From Undaria pinnatifida (taxonomy: Eukaryota; Sar; Phaeophyceae; Laminariales; Alariaceae), in contig JABAKD010000030.1 in the NCBI GenBank assembly GCA_012845835.1, positions 5,591,599 to 5,655,598 on the forward strand: a DNA stretch of 64,000 bases. Reading direction: 5' to 3'. Under the pieces are notes generated by a model. That model did no database searches, was not told the DNA's origin, and worked only from the letters and a program-made list of their open reading frames with translations. The position numbers were made by a program, and so were the translations under genes. Below are positions 1-10,918 of this stretch, in pieces (position 1 is the stretch's first letter; every line of letters starts with the position of its first letter).

Positions 1-1047
1 GAGAATAGAGAGAGAGCTAGCATAGCTAACGTTGATGTTTGCTTACGGGTGCCTGAATTCTGAAGGCAAGCATAGTGTGTCTCGTCTTATCTGCTCGGCT
101 TGTCCTTACACGCAGGCGTAGCGCCTCCTATCCATGGGCTATTAATTATCAGGCATCAGCTATCACGTGATCGAAGCCGAGTTTGAACGGTACTCTAGAA
201 GGGAGCGGAGCGAAGACGATGCCTTTGTGCTTGCAAGATTCCAAACATTGCGAAAGTATCCTCATTGCTAGGGGACCCCTGGTTTGTCCCTGTGGTGGAA
301 CCCTTTTGGAGGGGCGCGTGTTTTCTGCGCTGAAGCTCCGTCGGTGGTAGCTCTCCATCTATTTAAACTTTTTCGCGCTCACCAGAAGAGCAGTCAGCAC
401 TCGTGGGGGTGTTGTGGCAGTGGTATGTATCCCCTCGTGTTGGAGGGAGTATACAGCTGTTCCAGGAATGCTGCAGTACTCGTACGAGTACCGGGTATAG
501 TCTAGGCCTAGAGCGAATTGTAGACCTTAAATTAATGGTAGAGCTCGACGGAGGTAGGTGGGTTTGCCTGTGGCATGTGCGTGGTGGCCCGGCTGTGTTG
601 CCCCTCCCTTTAACCAAGGCAAAACGCGATTGGTTCACCCGAGAACATGTCCTACAGACTACAAGCGCGCCATCATGTATACTCGCAATGCTCGACCCTG
701 TGCTGCTCAGGCCCACCTACGAGTAGTGCTGTACTATATATGGACCATGACACAGCAGCAATAGGGTCCTTCACCCTCATGACATGGCCCGGATATAGGT
801 GCTATTTACCGGTGCTTATCATACCTGCTGATCAGCTATCTGCTGTTTTACTTGTGTGCCCACCCTGTGGAGTTAATTTTGCCGCTGGTGTTGCTTCCAC
901 CAACATCGTACCTTTAGCCTGTGCGTGACCTGTGAGCTGTGCAATATGTTTGTGACCTCTCTTTCTTTTGTCTTTTTCTCTCTCGCTCTCCTCTTTTCTG
1001 GCTCTCGATTCCCCGGGCTACTACTGTTGATATGTTTATATATATAG
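1..1047. other. 5' region of gene A, no exon located
   Basis: No convincing coding exon was found here on either strand. The histone-fold exon that starts at 1048 lacks the first 10 to 15 residues usual in this family (an acidic start followed by a Leu-Pro motif), so an upstream coding exon must lie here or before the window. The short open frames present have no family resemblance. Confidence 0.4.
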
Positions 1048-1148
1048 GCATGTGTTCAACGAGTGATCAAGGCGGTGCTGCCAGACAACGTACAAATCGG
1101 AAAGGACGCCAAGGCTGCCTTCTCCCGCAGCGCCGGCATCTTCATCAT
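1048..1148 (+). CDS. POLE3: gene A exon: first half of histone fold
   Basis: Follows a tatatag acceptor; reads ACVQRVIKAVLPDNV onward and ends after ATCAT before the donor GTACGT. The split codon ATG is completed by the G at 1966. The exact acceptor is the least certain edge. Confidence 0.8.
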
Positions 1149-3717
1149 GTACGTTTACCCTTGTCATGTACTCTTGTCGTTTATTGCCTTGCCTATACTT
1201 GTACTACGCACCGAGTGTGCATGTGTGCGGAGCTATGGGCTTCGTATGCCTCTTCCTAGTTGTCACAAGCAGCCCACAGGCGCGGAGCTCCACAGCACAA
1301 CTACTGCTGTTGTTGCTGCTGTTGCTGCTGCTGTGCTCAGTAATTAGGAGCTACGACCGTATGTACTCTATTGATAGAGCTCTTATGTTGTCATAAAGCA
1401 GCGGTAGAGGACACCTAATAAGAAGCAACATAAAGGTTATCCCGGACTGGCTTTCTTATTTGGGAGCCGGTGCGTTCCACACTAACCTCAGTATAACGGC
1501 TCCCAGATCTCTTATTATCCCATAAATGTCCATCTGCCTTTTCTTCTTGATCTGTTTCTTGTTCGGTGTGCTATACGATACTGCAGTGTAATTGGTCGGC
1601 GGCGTACAACAGCAGTACGAGGTCTGGAAGACTTGGTTAACAATTGTCTTGCCGTGATACCAGTAGTGCTATTGGAAACCCTTTTGCGGCCGAGGCATAG
1701 CAACCAAACTGCTGTGCTAGGTTTAATACGGTATACACGCACGACAACCGCCGAGGGCACGGAGACTCGAAAGGGTAGCTGGAGTATGCCGTGAACACAC
1801 GGTGCTGGGTTGTTCCGGCGGGCCCACTACTATTAAAGGTGTCGCGGATTGTGCTACTAGTGACTGCGGGCCCAGCCAAGAGTTCACGCTCTCATCGCCA
1901 TTGCTCGTTGCTCGTGCTTATTGAACTTCCGCATCTCCTTCTAATTGTTTTGTTGCCGTGAATAGGTACCTGACGGCTTGCGCGAACGATTTCTGCCGAG
2001 AAGCTAAGCGACAGACGATCAGCGCTCAGGACGTGATGCAGGCGATCAAGGAGCTGGAGTTTGGGGAGCTGGAGGAGCCGCTTAGGGAGTACCTTGATCA
2101 GGTACGAACTAAATATATTCTGACGGTTCTGCAAGAGCATTTCCACCGTCTTGGGCCTGGCTGGTTTGCTTTTCAGCCGGCGCGCTCGTGGCATGAGGCC
2201 CTCCCGCCCTCCTTCCTCGTATATAGCGACAGGCGCCATCCCGGCCAGATTTTTTATTGGAACATGCCCTTCCGGTCGCGGCAGCTTCCTAGGCCTATTT
2301 TGTTTGTTTTGCGTCGGGCATTGTTCTTGCTTTCGTACTCTGTTTTATTTTTGCTTGGTCTGTTTCCCACCGTCGGCAATCAGAGATGACATTGCTTCGA
2401 TGGACAACCAGCGAGGACACATTTGATCTGATATGATCTATTACTTGCCGGCCGTCTGCGATGAGGGATTCGTGGAAAAGGCGACACAGCACAACACAGC
2501 ACAACACAGCACAGAGCAGACCCGGGTTAACACACTCTGGCGATGCCATTAAGTTGACGAGAGGTTTGCGTCTTTGTTGAGGAGATCTCGGACGCCCGCC
2601 ATGATGGAGCAGTTTTTGATGGAACACCAATGCCACCAGTATTCAATACACTGCTTTTGCCGTGTGGAGTTGAAGTGTGTCACATGTCATTTGATAGTTG
2701 TGTGGGTCTCAAGGCCACCGAATATCCCGTGGCCTTCACGACCGCGCTTGGAGGCGAAGCGCCACAACCAACCCACGCACACCATTACCCTCTCGTTTTC
2801 GCTTGGTCTTGCCTTGCCTTGTCTTGCCTTGCCTTGCCTTGCCGTGCCTCACCTCGCCCTACCCTATCCTACCCGCACCCTATTCTACCCCACCCTATCC
2901 TACCCCACCCTACCTTACCCCACCCTGCCCTACCCCACTCTACCCTACCCTGGTCTACCCTACCCTGGTCTACCCTACCCTGCCCTACCCTACCTTACCC
3001 TATCCTTAGCCACCCTATCCTACCCTACCCTATCCTACCCTACCCTATCCTACCCTACCCTACCCTACCCTACCTCTACCCTACCCTACTCTACTCTACT
3101 CTACCCTACCCTACCCTATCCTACCCTACCCTACCCTACCTTACCCTACCCTACCCTGCCCTACCCTGCCCTACCCTACTCTACCCCACCCTACCCCTAC
3201 CCAACCCTACCCCTAATTTACCCCTACCTTACTCTTACCCTCACCTTATCTCTTGCCCCGCCATGAAAACAATTAACAGTACCGCCGAGAGGCCAGCGCC
3301 AAGAAGCAGAGCAAGGCGATGGGGGCTGGGCCAACAGGCCCTGTGGCGAAGAAGGAAGAGGCCGGCGACATGGACGAGCCAGACGCCGACGGTGACGGCG
3401 ACGGCGAGACGGACGGTGGAGGCATGAACGAGGACGGGGATGGGGGGGACAGGGAAGGGGGGGGGGGGGAAGACGCAGCTCACCAGCAGCAACAACAACC
3501 GAACGCGGCACGGGCGCCCTCCCCGGTCGTGGCGCCGAGCGCTGACGCTAAGGCTGCGGAACCGCATCCGATGCCACCGCAGCCGCCCGCATCGGAGGGA
3601 CCAACACCCATGGATGAGGACGACGGTGGTGCTGGGGCGGTGGTCGGTGGTGGGGTAGCGATGCCGGTCGCACAGGCGGCGTTGGGAGGCACGGGTGAGA
3701 GCGGTGTTGTAGGATAG
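1048..3717 (+). CDS. POLE3: DNA polymerase epsilon subunit 3-like histone-fold protein (POLE3/Dpb4/CHRAC17 type), 5' incomplete
   Basis: Three exons were rebuilt: 1048-1148, 1966-2101 and 3280-3717, giving 224 residues without the missing start. Joined, they read as a H2B-like histone fold: RVIKAVLPDNVQIGKDAKAA, then FIMY joined to LTACANDF, then KRQTISAQDVMQAIKELEF, ending in LDQ-YRRE. The same order, including the YRRE end, is seen in animal POLE3. The family pairs with a second histone-fold subunit in DNA polymerase epsilon and in the CHRAC remodeller, binding DNA in the nucleus. The C-terminal tail (about 130 residues after the fold) is acidic, rich in Gly and Asp with a short Gln run; animal POLE3 also has an acidic tail, but a shorter one. 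Donors are GTACGT and GTACGA; the third exon follows CAG at 3277-3279. Family call is firm; the start is unknown. Confidence 0.88.
1966..2101 (+). CDS. POLE3: gene A exon: second half of histone fold
   Basis: Starts after gaatag, completes the Met codon and reads YLTACANDFCREAKRQTISA and onward to LDQ. Ends in phase 0 before GTACGA. Confidence 0.9.
2811..3245 (+). repeat. (CCTAC)n / (TACCC)n degenerate array inside gene A intron
   Basis: About 430 bp of a five-base unit with variants (CTTGC, CTGCC, CTACT, CTGGT) on a near pure pyrimidine-plus-A strand. It sits in the 1178-bp intron 2102-3279 and ends about 35 bp before the acceptor. All three plus frames stay open through it, producing false proline/tyrosine-rich frames. 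It resembles a telomere repeat missing one base but is not a clean telomeric hexamer or heptamer. Confidence 0.9.
3280..3717 (+). CDS. POLE3: gene A last exon: end of histone fold and acidic tail
   Basis: Begins with YRRE directly after CAG (phase 0), which restores the family motif after LDQ of the previous exon. The rest is a basic Lys-Gln patch, then an Asp/Gly/Glu-rich tail with five Gln in a row, stopping with TAG at 3715-3717. Confidence 0.85.
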   Translation, partial: YRREASAKKQSKAMGAGPTGPVAKKEEAGDMDEPDADGDGDGETDGGGMNEDGDGGDREGGGGEDAAHQQQQQPNAARAPSPVVAPSADAKAAEPHPMPPQPPASEGPTPMDEDDGGAGAVVGGGVAMPVAQAALGGTGESGVVG

Positions 3718-4543
3718 AGCAAGGTCCAAAGATTTATGTGAGCCGTGTTCTGAGTGGGCCACCGGAAGCTGGGCGCCGTTAGCGAGTAGTCAGCGGTGGG
3801 TGCGTCGCGTCTTCTGTTACTCGTCGGAGTAATACGCGCACCGTGCTGTCCCCCGCACGGCTCGGGAAGCGGGGGAGGGGGGGGAGGGGAGTTGTTTGCG
3901 TTTTTTTTTGCTTTCGTTTTGTGGCGGATCTCGTGTTCTTCGTTGTGTTTTCATGTCGTGCAGAAAACAGAAAGTTGCCGGCTTTTTTCGAGTGGGCCCC
4001 TTTCGGAGGAAAGAGAGGCAAAAGGTAGATGTGTGACATTGTGCGTGCGGTGCAGCTCTGTACGTTCCATGTTCCGTATAGGGGAATGCGAGCGCGTTGT
4101 CGGTGCGACCAGTGTAGGTATAGATCTGTGTGGGGGGATTGCTCTCTTCTCGTGCGTGTTAGGCGAGCCGCCCGGTGTATACTCTCGTAGCAGCAAGCAA
4201 AAGAGATAAAAGTGTAAAAGCTACCGAGAGCCGAAGAGGGTGAGCGCTGTGGTTCCCGCACGTAGTTTAATTGGTGCAAAATATGGTAGGGGGGGGGTTG
4301 GTCCTGAAAAAAAAGGAAGCGATTGCATTATTTTTGGGTACTTTCTGCGCACGTACGTGCGTGTGTAATTATATCTGCATGCATGAAGCGTGCCCGCGTT
4401 TGTTCGACGCCTATGATCTCTTCGCGTTGTAGCGTGTATCTTGTTCTGTCCAGGTGCTTTTTTTTTGTTTTGTTTTAAAGCTGCGTTGATGTATCCCCCT
4501 TGGAGCTGCCCGGTGCTCGCTCCTTCCTATATACGGCAATTCA

Positions 4544-4683
4544 GTAGTGGTCCCTCTATGGTGCTGGTATGTGCGCTATAGAGGGAAATACCGGCCCTAT
4601 AGCGTCAACCGGCGCTAGTCCGCTTACTGCCACTACTGGTTGCTCCCATATAGAGGGTTACCGGCACTATAGAGGGACCACTA
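4544..4683. mobile_element. small palindromic MITE-like element
   Basis: About 140 bp. The left end AGTGGTCCCTCTATGGTGC is the inverted complement, with one mismatch, of the right end GGCACTATAGAGGGACCACT. Inner sequence also folds (repeated CTATAGAGGG and ACCGGC motifs). A related, more decayed copy lies near 45690-45835. No coding capacity, so at most a non-autonomous DNA element. Confidence 0.75.
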
Positions 4684-5566
4684 CAGCTGTAGTAGGCATG
4701 GATATTAAAAGTGTAACGCTTTCGATCGTCAAGCATCGCGACTGGAACACATCAGCGGGAAGCAAACGCCTCCCTATTCGGTCGACAGGCGCTGGTACTC
4801 GTGTTGTACTCGCTCGACGCGACGCCCGACATCCTGTTGATACTACTGTACGGTATTTTTCATACTGTCAAGGGCGGCTGAGTGTTGCTATGGCCGAATC
4901 CCGAGATGCCGCAAACTTAACCGATATCGACGCGTGCTGCGAGATGGAATATGCAGCCCTTTTTTGGCAAACATAGGTTACGAATGACGGGGCTCCTTAA
5001 CTCAAATTCGTCGGAATCATGCCATTCTTATTTTGCAAAACCGTTGTTTAGTATAACAAGGCCACGGGTTTGTTCATTACTATTAATAAAGCACTTTCAG
5101 TGTTGTTCAAAACGTGTTTCTGGGCGAGGAATTGAGCTCCATAACGCCTTTACAATTGGAAACCCTTTTTGGGGACAAATTTACTTGAAGTGAGTATAGG
5201 GAGAGATTTTGGGGCTCTAAACGGTTCAAGACCTGCTCAAGTGGGGAGCCCCAGGAAAGAAACGGTTCACGTCTACCGCATGTAGCATGTGTCTACGGGT
5301 ATCATCCTAGTACCGGGCTGCCGCATAGAGTGACGATGTTTTCACATTAGCTTATTCCTGCAAAAAAGTGCCCCCCTATAGGTACAGTAGAACAAAAAGG
5401 ACTGTTGATTGGTTTTGGTTTTGGTTTCTATGATAATGAAGCTTTTTCTTAGCGACAACCACATGGCGTACATCTCGACGGAAGAAAAAAACATGGACGA
5501 CAAAATAAGAGCACCGCAGTACTAATAAAGGGAACGGCACTGCAGCTAGCTCGGCGGCGCCTCGTC

Positions 5567-5935
5567 TTCCTTCCGGCAGTAAAAAAAAAAAAAGCATCCT
5601 TTTCGTCATCGGTGCATCACCCAGATAAAAAAAAAAGTTCAAAAATCGGCGCGGCGAGGTCTCACGGCTGAAGAAGCAGCTACCTGCCGCCCCTCGCCCC
5701 CCCAGTAAACGACAAGAGCATATTTTTTGTCACCGGTGCATTATCCAGGCCAAAATAACATAAACTGTTCAAAACTCGGCGCGGCGAGGCGCCCCCCCAA
5801 GTAAACGACAAAAGCATAATTCTCGTCACCGGTGCATTATCCAGGCCAAAATAAAATAAACTGTTCAAAACTCGGCGCGGCGAGGTCTCACGGCTGAAGA
5901 TGCATCTGCCTGCCGCCCCTCGCCCCCGCCCCCCC
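5567..5935. repeat. tandem repeat of about 95-130 bp units downstream of gene B stop
   Basis: Units begin with GTTCAAAACTCGGCGCGGCG near 5637, 5767 and 5863, each followed by a C-rich stretch and CACCGGTGCATTATCCAGGC. One unit lacks an internal block of about 35 bp (GTCTCACGGCTGAAG and following), so lengths differ. A diverged partial unit precedes them at about 5567. It lies in the likely 3' untranslated region of gene B. Confidence 0.8.
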
Positions 5936-6019
5936 TCCCCGGCTGTACCAACGCCGGCGGAGCCTACTGTTTAAATGTTTTTCATTGTTGCAGCGCGCAG
6001 GACGATGGCACGGGATCTC

Positions 6020-7606
6020 CTATTCTCCGGCATCCTGTCCCATCCACGCGGTCACGAAACTGGGCTCGAGCTCCGCGCGTGCCACGCGGACAACCCACAC
6101 ATGCTTGGATGGGAAGCGATTGTTGCGTATCGCCGCTTTGCCTCTGATTCCGCTGCCTTCAAACTCCACCACCAACGCCAGCTCCACGATCACCCTCCCC
6201 ACCCCCGGTTCCACCACGATGCCGCGCCGCCGCTCCATCCTTACCTCACTGTAGGCGATATCAATAATGGCATCGTCCTCATTGCTACCACCGCCACCGC
6301 TAACCTCGGTACCGTTCCCTACCGCCTCGGACGAAGCCTCGAACACGATGGGCGACGCGAAGGCCCACACCGTCACGCCGTCGGAGTCGCACAGAGCGAA
6401 ATCCGCGAGGAGAACGTCTTCCACGGCCCCATACAGGCCACCGGAGGTGGAGTAGGGAAGCGCCAGATCCCCAGAGAGCGTGAGCTCCTTGCCCTCGTTC
6501 TCGCCGGGCCGCACCAGATCAACGCGCACCACCGACCGGCCTTCCCCTTCGCCGCTAAAACCCCGGCGACGCAGACACGTCGCTCCGTAGCGCGAACACC
6601 GGCGAGCACTGACGTTTTTGGACTCCTTCTCCCACAACGGACATCCCGCTGTCCTAAGGCCCAGCGCGACGGAGAAGACCGATTCGTTCTCGTCGAACCG
6701 GGGGATGCCGGGCGGGTGCTCCGACGTGAGTCGGCCGGTCGCCGCGTCGATGAGCAAGTCGTGCGGGAAGTGCACCGAGAGGAACGCGACGCGCCCCGAG
6801 GGGCACTGACCAGCCTGCTCGGCGTCGTCAAACACCCCGAGCAGGGCGCAGGCACGTTTCGTGGGGCGCAAGACACTGTTGTCGTCTTCCCTTCCGCCCC
6901 TTCCACCGCTTGCGCCGAAGCCGCGGCCGCCGCCACCACCACCGCCACCTTTCCGTGCCCCCGGCCCATCGAGTCCTGTGATCTCGTACAACGCGACGCC
7001 ACCGTGCGTGTCCGTTCCCAGAAGCCGCGCTTCCGACAAGAGGAGCGGGCGGTCGGTTCTCACCATGGGAACCAGTGGGGACCAAGCCATCTCCCAGGAC
7101 CAAGCCAGCGACAACGACGGCAGAACACGCGACGGCGCCAACCCCTCCGGCACCTCCACCTTCACCGAACTGCTCAGAGAGAAGCGCCGGACGCCACCGC
7201 AGGAGGACGGCTCGGTCAGGAGGTTTGCGCGCGAAGCCCAACCCTGGGGCCTCGACCCCCGACTGTCCACGAGGTTGGCCGGCTTCCCGTTCAGGCGTAC
7301 CGACAGCTTCATCCTGATTTTGTCAACGGAGCGGCGCAAGCAGTAAATGGCCGTCGATTTTTGCTTCGAGCGTGCCACGTGGCCTGCGACTTGCGACGCG
7401 TGGAGGGCCGCGCGGGCTGACACTTCTCTTACGAAGAGCGCCTTGGAGGAGCCCATGGCACCTTCCGCCCCCTCAGTCATGAGCCGGCCCCGAGGGGTAA
7501 TCTCCTCCTTCCGACATCTTCGCCGACCGGGGAGCAGAGAGAAAAGGTCGGTCCAAAGTCTCTCGCCAGTAGCGGTGAGGGCGATATCTTTACATACCGC
7601 TTGCGC
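6020..7606 (-). CDS. gene B exon 2: second half of F-box and unknown C-terminal region
   Basis: Starts with GCG after the minus-strand acceptor AATAAG and reads AQAVCKDIALTATGERLWTD. The frame stays open for 528 codons to TAG at 6022-6020. A run of nine Gly lies in the middle. The open frame extends a further 312 bp upstream to 7918 but that part is A/T-rich and hydrophobic, unlike coding sequence, and is taken as intron. Confidence 0.8.
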   Translation of the reverse strand, partial: AQAVCKDIALTATGERLWTDLFSLLPGRRRCRKEEITPRGRLMTEGAEGAMGSSKALFVREVSARAALHASQVAGHVARSKQKSTAIYCLRRSVDKIRMKLSVRLNGKPANLVDSRGSRPQGWASRANLLTEPSSCGGVRRFSLSSSVKVEVPEGLAPSRVLPSLSLAWSWEMAWSPLVPMVRTDRPLLLSEARLLGTDTHGGVALYEITGLDGPGARKGGGGGGGGRGFGASGGRGGREDDNSVLRPTKRACALLGVFDDAEQAGQCPSGRVAFLSVHFPHDLLIDAATGRLTSEHPPGIPRFDENESVFSVALGLRTAGCPLWEKESKNVSARRCSRYGATCLRRRGFSGEGEGRSVVRVDLVRPGENEGKELTLSGDLALPYSTSGGLYGAVEDVLLADFALCDSDGVTVWAFASPIVFEASSEAVGNGTEVSGGGGSNEDDAIIDIAYSEVRMERRRGIVVEPGVGRVIVELALVVEFEGSGIRGKAAIRNNRFPSKHVWVVRVARAELEPSFVTAWMGQDAGE

Positions 7607-10179
7607 CTTATTCGGGCGCGGTGCAACAGGATGGGTTGGCGCGGTGCAACAGGATGGGTTGGCGCGGCGCAGGTCAGGCGTTAGCAGGCAACGAATCGAG
7701 CAAGCAGGGATGGGGAACGACAAAAAACTAACTTGCCACATTTCAGGAAGAACAGGGCTATGCAAACCAAAACTTTCGACGCCATCAAAAAACGATATTT
7801 TACACCAAAATAAAATTGTAGTCAGGAAAAATGAAAAAAACGACAAAAAAAAATAGACTCCATAGAAAATAGGTATATACATCAAAACACGTTGGATGAT
7901 GATCGCATAGCCTATCACAACAATTCTTCGGAAATTCGTTTTAAATAGCTTGCCTGAACGTGATTATCTGAGTGTGTGGGGAAATCTTATCTTGATAATG
8001 GATACAAAGGCTCCGCTCGACGGGCGGCTGACGCCGCCCGCTACGCTCGCGCGAGGAAGAAAGCAACAAAATGTGAAGGGGGCAGAAAGAAGAGGTCCAT
8101 GATTGGGTGCAACTAGCAATTTGATAATGCCAAGAGCTACTTGCGCAGAGACGATTGTCCTGGGCTGATGTGTGCTTGCTGGCGATATCGCGTTCTGATG
8201 GGCAGCGTGGGTGTGATTTGCAAAACACACACATAGACTAGAGGGCCGAGAGAGGACAATCAATCAAAAACGCTAAAAGATACCTGGTACTGTATGTACA
8301 AAAGAAAGCACAGCGTATCATGACACAGCACCGTAGGACAGGGCGCGGCGCTGCGCTGCTCAACTACAATAGCTTTTGTGTGATTCAGCAATGTACTACG
8401 TACAAACCTGGAGCACCGGTACTAGGTATGATACTTCGAATGATACCTGGGATGTACGAAAAAGTAACGCACAGCACGCAGCACGGCACAGGACCGCACA
8501 GTACTACACCGCACGGCAGGGCACGTCACCGCACAGCGCTGCGCTGCTCGGCTAGCGCTGCGCTGCTGAGCTGAGCTAAAGAGCCAAGCTGAGCTCAGCT
8601 GGGACCTGGTATTGAATATTTAGATGATACTTCGTATTCACGACACAAACAAAAAGAACAAGATAAAAAAGTAAAGAACGAATAAAAACAAAATTGAGTT
8701 GGCAGAAACCAAACTTGAAGGAAACAGTTAAAAAGTTAAGAAATGAATGAAAAAAAACAACTTCCACGAACAAAATAAAAAAGATAGTAAAGAAAAAAAG
8801 ACAAAAACGTCCATATTTGGGTTGGAAGAAACCAAATTTGAAGGGAAAAAAACGGTTGAACAATCAAGAAATAACAAAATAACTGGAAAAAAAAGGGGGA
8901 AGGGAGATGTTAAAGAAAAGCTGGACCGTTCCGCAAGTATTGGGCGTAGGCGGTGTGCTCAGTGGGACGTCTTGAGAAGCCAGGGATGTACCAACCTACC
9001 CCGCTAAGGAAAAAAGACAACGATAAGTAAGTCTATATTAAGGCCCCCACTAAGGCAAAATATGAAGTATACATCGTCGGGAAAGCCAGGGAAAGCCACA
9101 GTTTAATTTTTCTCAACAGTATCGTTGGGAAAAACCGGCGTCTGAGTTGTTTCGGTTCTTTAAGGACAACAATTGGCAGCAAACGAAATTATCAAAATAA
9201 CACCCATGTAGTTTTTACTTTTATGTAAGGGGCACACGTAACTCGTACTGCTATGCGATAGAGACAAAACACGGGTTGACATGTTCTCAGACTCCTGCAC
9301 TGCGCCTCACCGCGCACAGCTCAAACGGAGAAAGGAAAGAGAGCACGCCCATCGGCCCAGACAGCACGTCCACAGCGACCCCGAGACGCCACGCATTCGC
9401 GGAGCTCGCGCCGCTCACGGACCTACGCGAAAGCGCCGCCACCCGAAACCCACGCCCCGCACACCCACCTCGCGCCGGACTGGCCACCGCCGAGGCCAAG
9501 GACTTACCGCGACCCCCACGGTCAACGGCATCCCCATTACTTGTAGCAGTATCAGCAGCAGCAGCGGCGACGGCGGGGGACCGCGCCGTTCCGTCACCAA
9601 TCACCGCGTCGACAGCTTTCGCGTGCATCGCCGCCGCCGCCACCTCGGAAGAAGCGTGGCTGCAACCGTTGGCCGTCCTGTCGGCGCCGCCCGTGTTCCG
9701 CAGGCTACGCCTCGTTGGGAGCGACCGGCCTCCGCTCTCGCTGTTTGTCACGTTTGCAGCACCGCTTGCGCCGTTGATGCCGATTCCTCCAACTGCGGGA
9801 CTATTGCCACCTGCACCGCCCGTAAGCACACCCGTCGTCGATGATGTCGGCGGGGTACCGGCAGAGGAGCGTGGCTTCCGTGATGTTGCTTTAGCTCTAG
9901 CTCCCAATAGAAGCCAGCGAAGTCGATCTCGGGCGGTGCGATCCGAAGCTGCCCGTGCCTTTGTTGTCCGCCCTTGACTGTCCTCGGGAGCGCGGGGTCC
10001 TAGCGCGGCAGCGGCACCAGAATCTGAGCGCCTTGGCTTCGCAGGCTTGACGCTCCGTGAGTTGTATGACCCGTTGTAGCGTGTCGTGTTGCTGAGCGCG
10101 ATTACGTGCGCGGCAATCGCTTTCGCGGTTTCGTCGTCGGCGGCGGCCGTGGGAGCATCTCCCCGCTGTTGCCGCGGCG

Positions 10180-10212
<33 letters not shown>

Positions 10213-10918
10213 GCGGCGGCGGCGGCGACGGTCCCGGCGCTGCTGCTGCTACGCTGGAGGACCGCTTGGACACGAGAGGTTCGCCGACGAGCGACAGCAG
10301 GTGACGCAGCGAGTACGTCTTGTCCGCGGGGTCCACGTTGAAGATTCCGATGCAACAGTGCGGCGTGGGCACGGGGCGGCCTACCATGGCCTTCGTGCCT
10401 TCCCGGTGTCCCACCGCCAGCACGCGCCGATCCGGCCTCGCCGCCAGCCACGCCTGAGCCCCTTGGAACGACGTCGGGGCAAGCGGATCCCTCGGGAGCA
10501 GATTCACCTCGGGAAAAATAGCCACGATATCGGCGTCCGTCAGGAGCTTGACCCGCGCGTAGCCGAGCCGCGTGAGGGCTGCAGTGCACGAGCCCAGGCC
10601 GGGTACCACCTGTAAAGGGAGGTTCCCAAGCGCCTGAGAGACGCAAACGGCCGTCTGCACGGCCCTCATAAGCGGCGACGTGTACACCCTGTCAAACAAT
10701 AACCCAGAACTATCTCCGTCTGGCTCTCGATCGCATGGCAGCACGCTCTTGATGTAAAGCCCGGCTCTGCTTGCCTGGACGTGGCCATACCTGGTGAGCG
10801 GAGAATCGTAGTAACCGCGACCTTGTCCGAAAACTTTCGAGGTCTGCCATCCTCGTCTCTCTGCACCGGATACCTCGTCGCACCGCTCCCCGTGGCGGAC
10901 GTGCCACACCTCCGTCAT
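6020..10918 (-). CDS. histidine phosphatase - F-box fusion protein
   Basis: Two exons on the minus strand, 10918-9311 and 7606-6020, join in phase 0 to about 1064 residues. Residues 1-215 form a phosphoglycerate-mutase-like histidine phosphatase: the RHGER motif with catalytic His9, DSPLTRYGHVQA at 38-49, SPLMRAVQTA at 81-90 and VGHREG with the second His at 171. Residues about 220-515 are low complexity (Gln run near 236-250, Ala, Ser, Gly). An F-box follows at about 518-558: GVLSFLSPFELCA from exon 1 runs straight into AQAVCKDIALTATGERLWTD from exon 2. The remaining 500 residues have a Gly-rich stretch and no family I recognise. F-boxes bind Skp1 in SCF ubiquitin ligases, so the protein may be a receptor carrying a phosphatase-fold module. 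The start is the first Met, directly before the catalytic motif. The fold calls are strong; the fusion rests on the splice. Confidence 0.82.
7607..9310 (-). other. intron of gene B with A-rich and short-repeat content
   Basis: 1704 bp between donor GTGAGG (9310-9305) and acceptor AG (7608-7607). It holds a tandem double copy of a 23-bp GC-rich unit (about 7617-7664) next to the acceptor, a (GCACAG)-like stretch at 8460-8580, and a very A-rich region at 8640-8930 in which a unit of about 115 bp (GAAACCAAA, A/T, TTGAAGG) appears twice. No gene seen. Confidence 0.65.
9311..10918 (-). CDS. gene B exon 1: histidine phosphatase domain and first half of F-box
   Basis: 536 complete codons from ATG at 10918-10916 to the GCG at 9313-9311. 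It ends in SPFELCA just before donor GTGAGG. Reading through the donor would add only a few residues before TGA at 9289-9287, which is why the domain looks cut off without splicing. Confidence 0.83.

Larger units (their letters stand above)
3718..5960. other. 3' flank between convergent genes A and B
   Basis: No gene seen. It holds the presumed 3' untranslated part of gene A, a small palindromic element at 4544-4683, a single copy of the 85-bp dispersed unit (about 5140-5245) and a tandem repeat at 5567-5935 just beyond the stop of gene B. Confidence 0.6.

Noticed and set aside
2574-3427. Three overlapping Pro/Tyr/Leu-rich open frames
   Set aside because: They are translations of the CCTAC array; a pentamer lacking stop codons stays open in every frame.
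7607-7918. Upstream part of the minus-strand frame that contains gene B exon 2
   Set aside because: It is A/T-rich and hydrophobic, and the splice at 7606 restores a complete F-box with exon 1.
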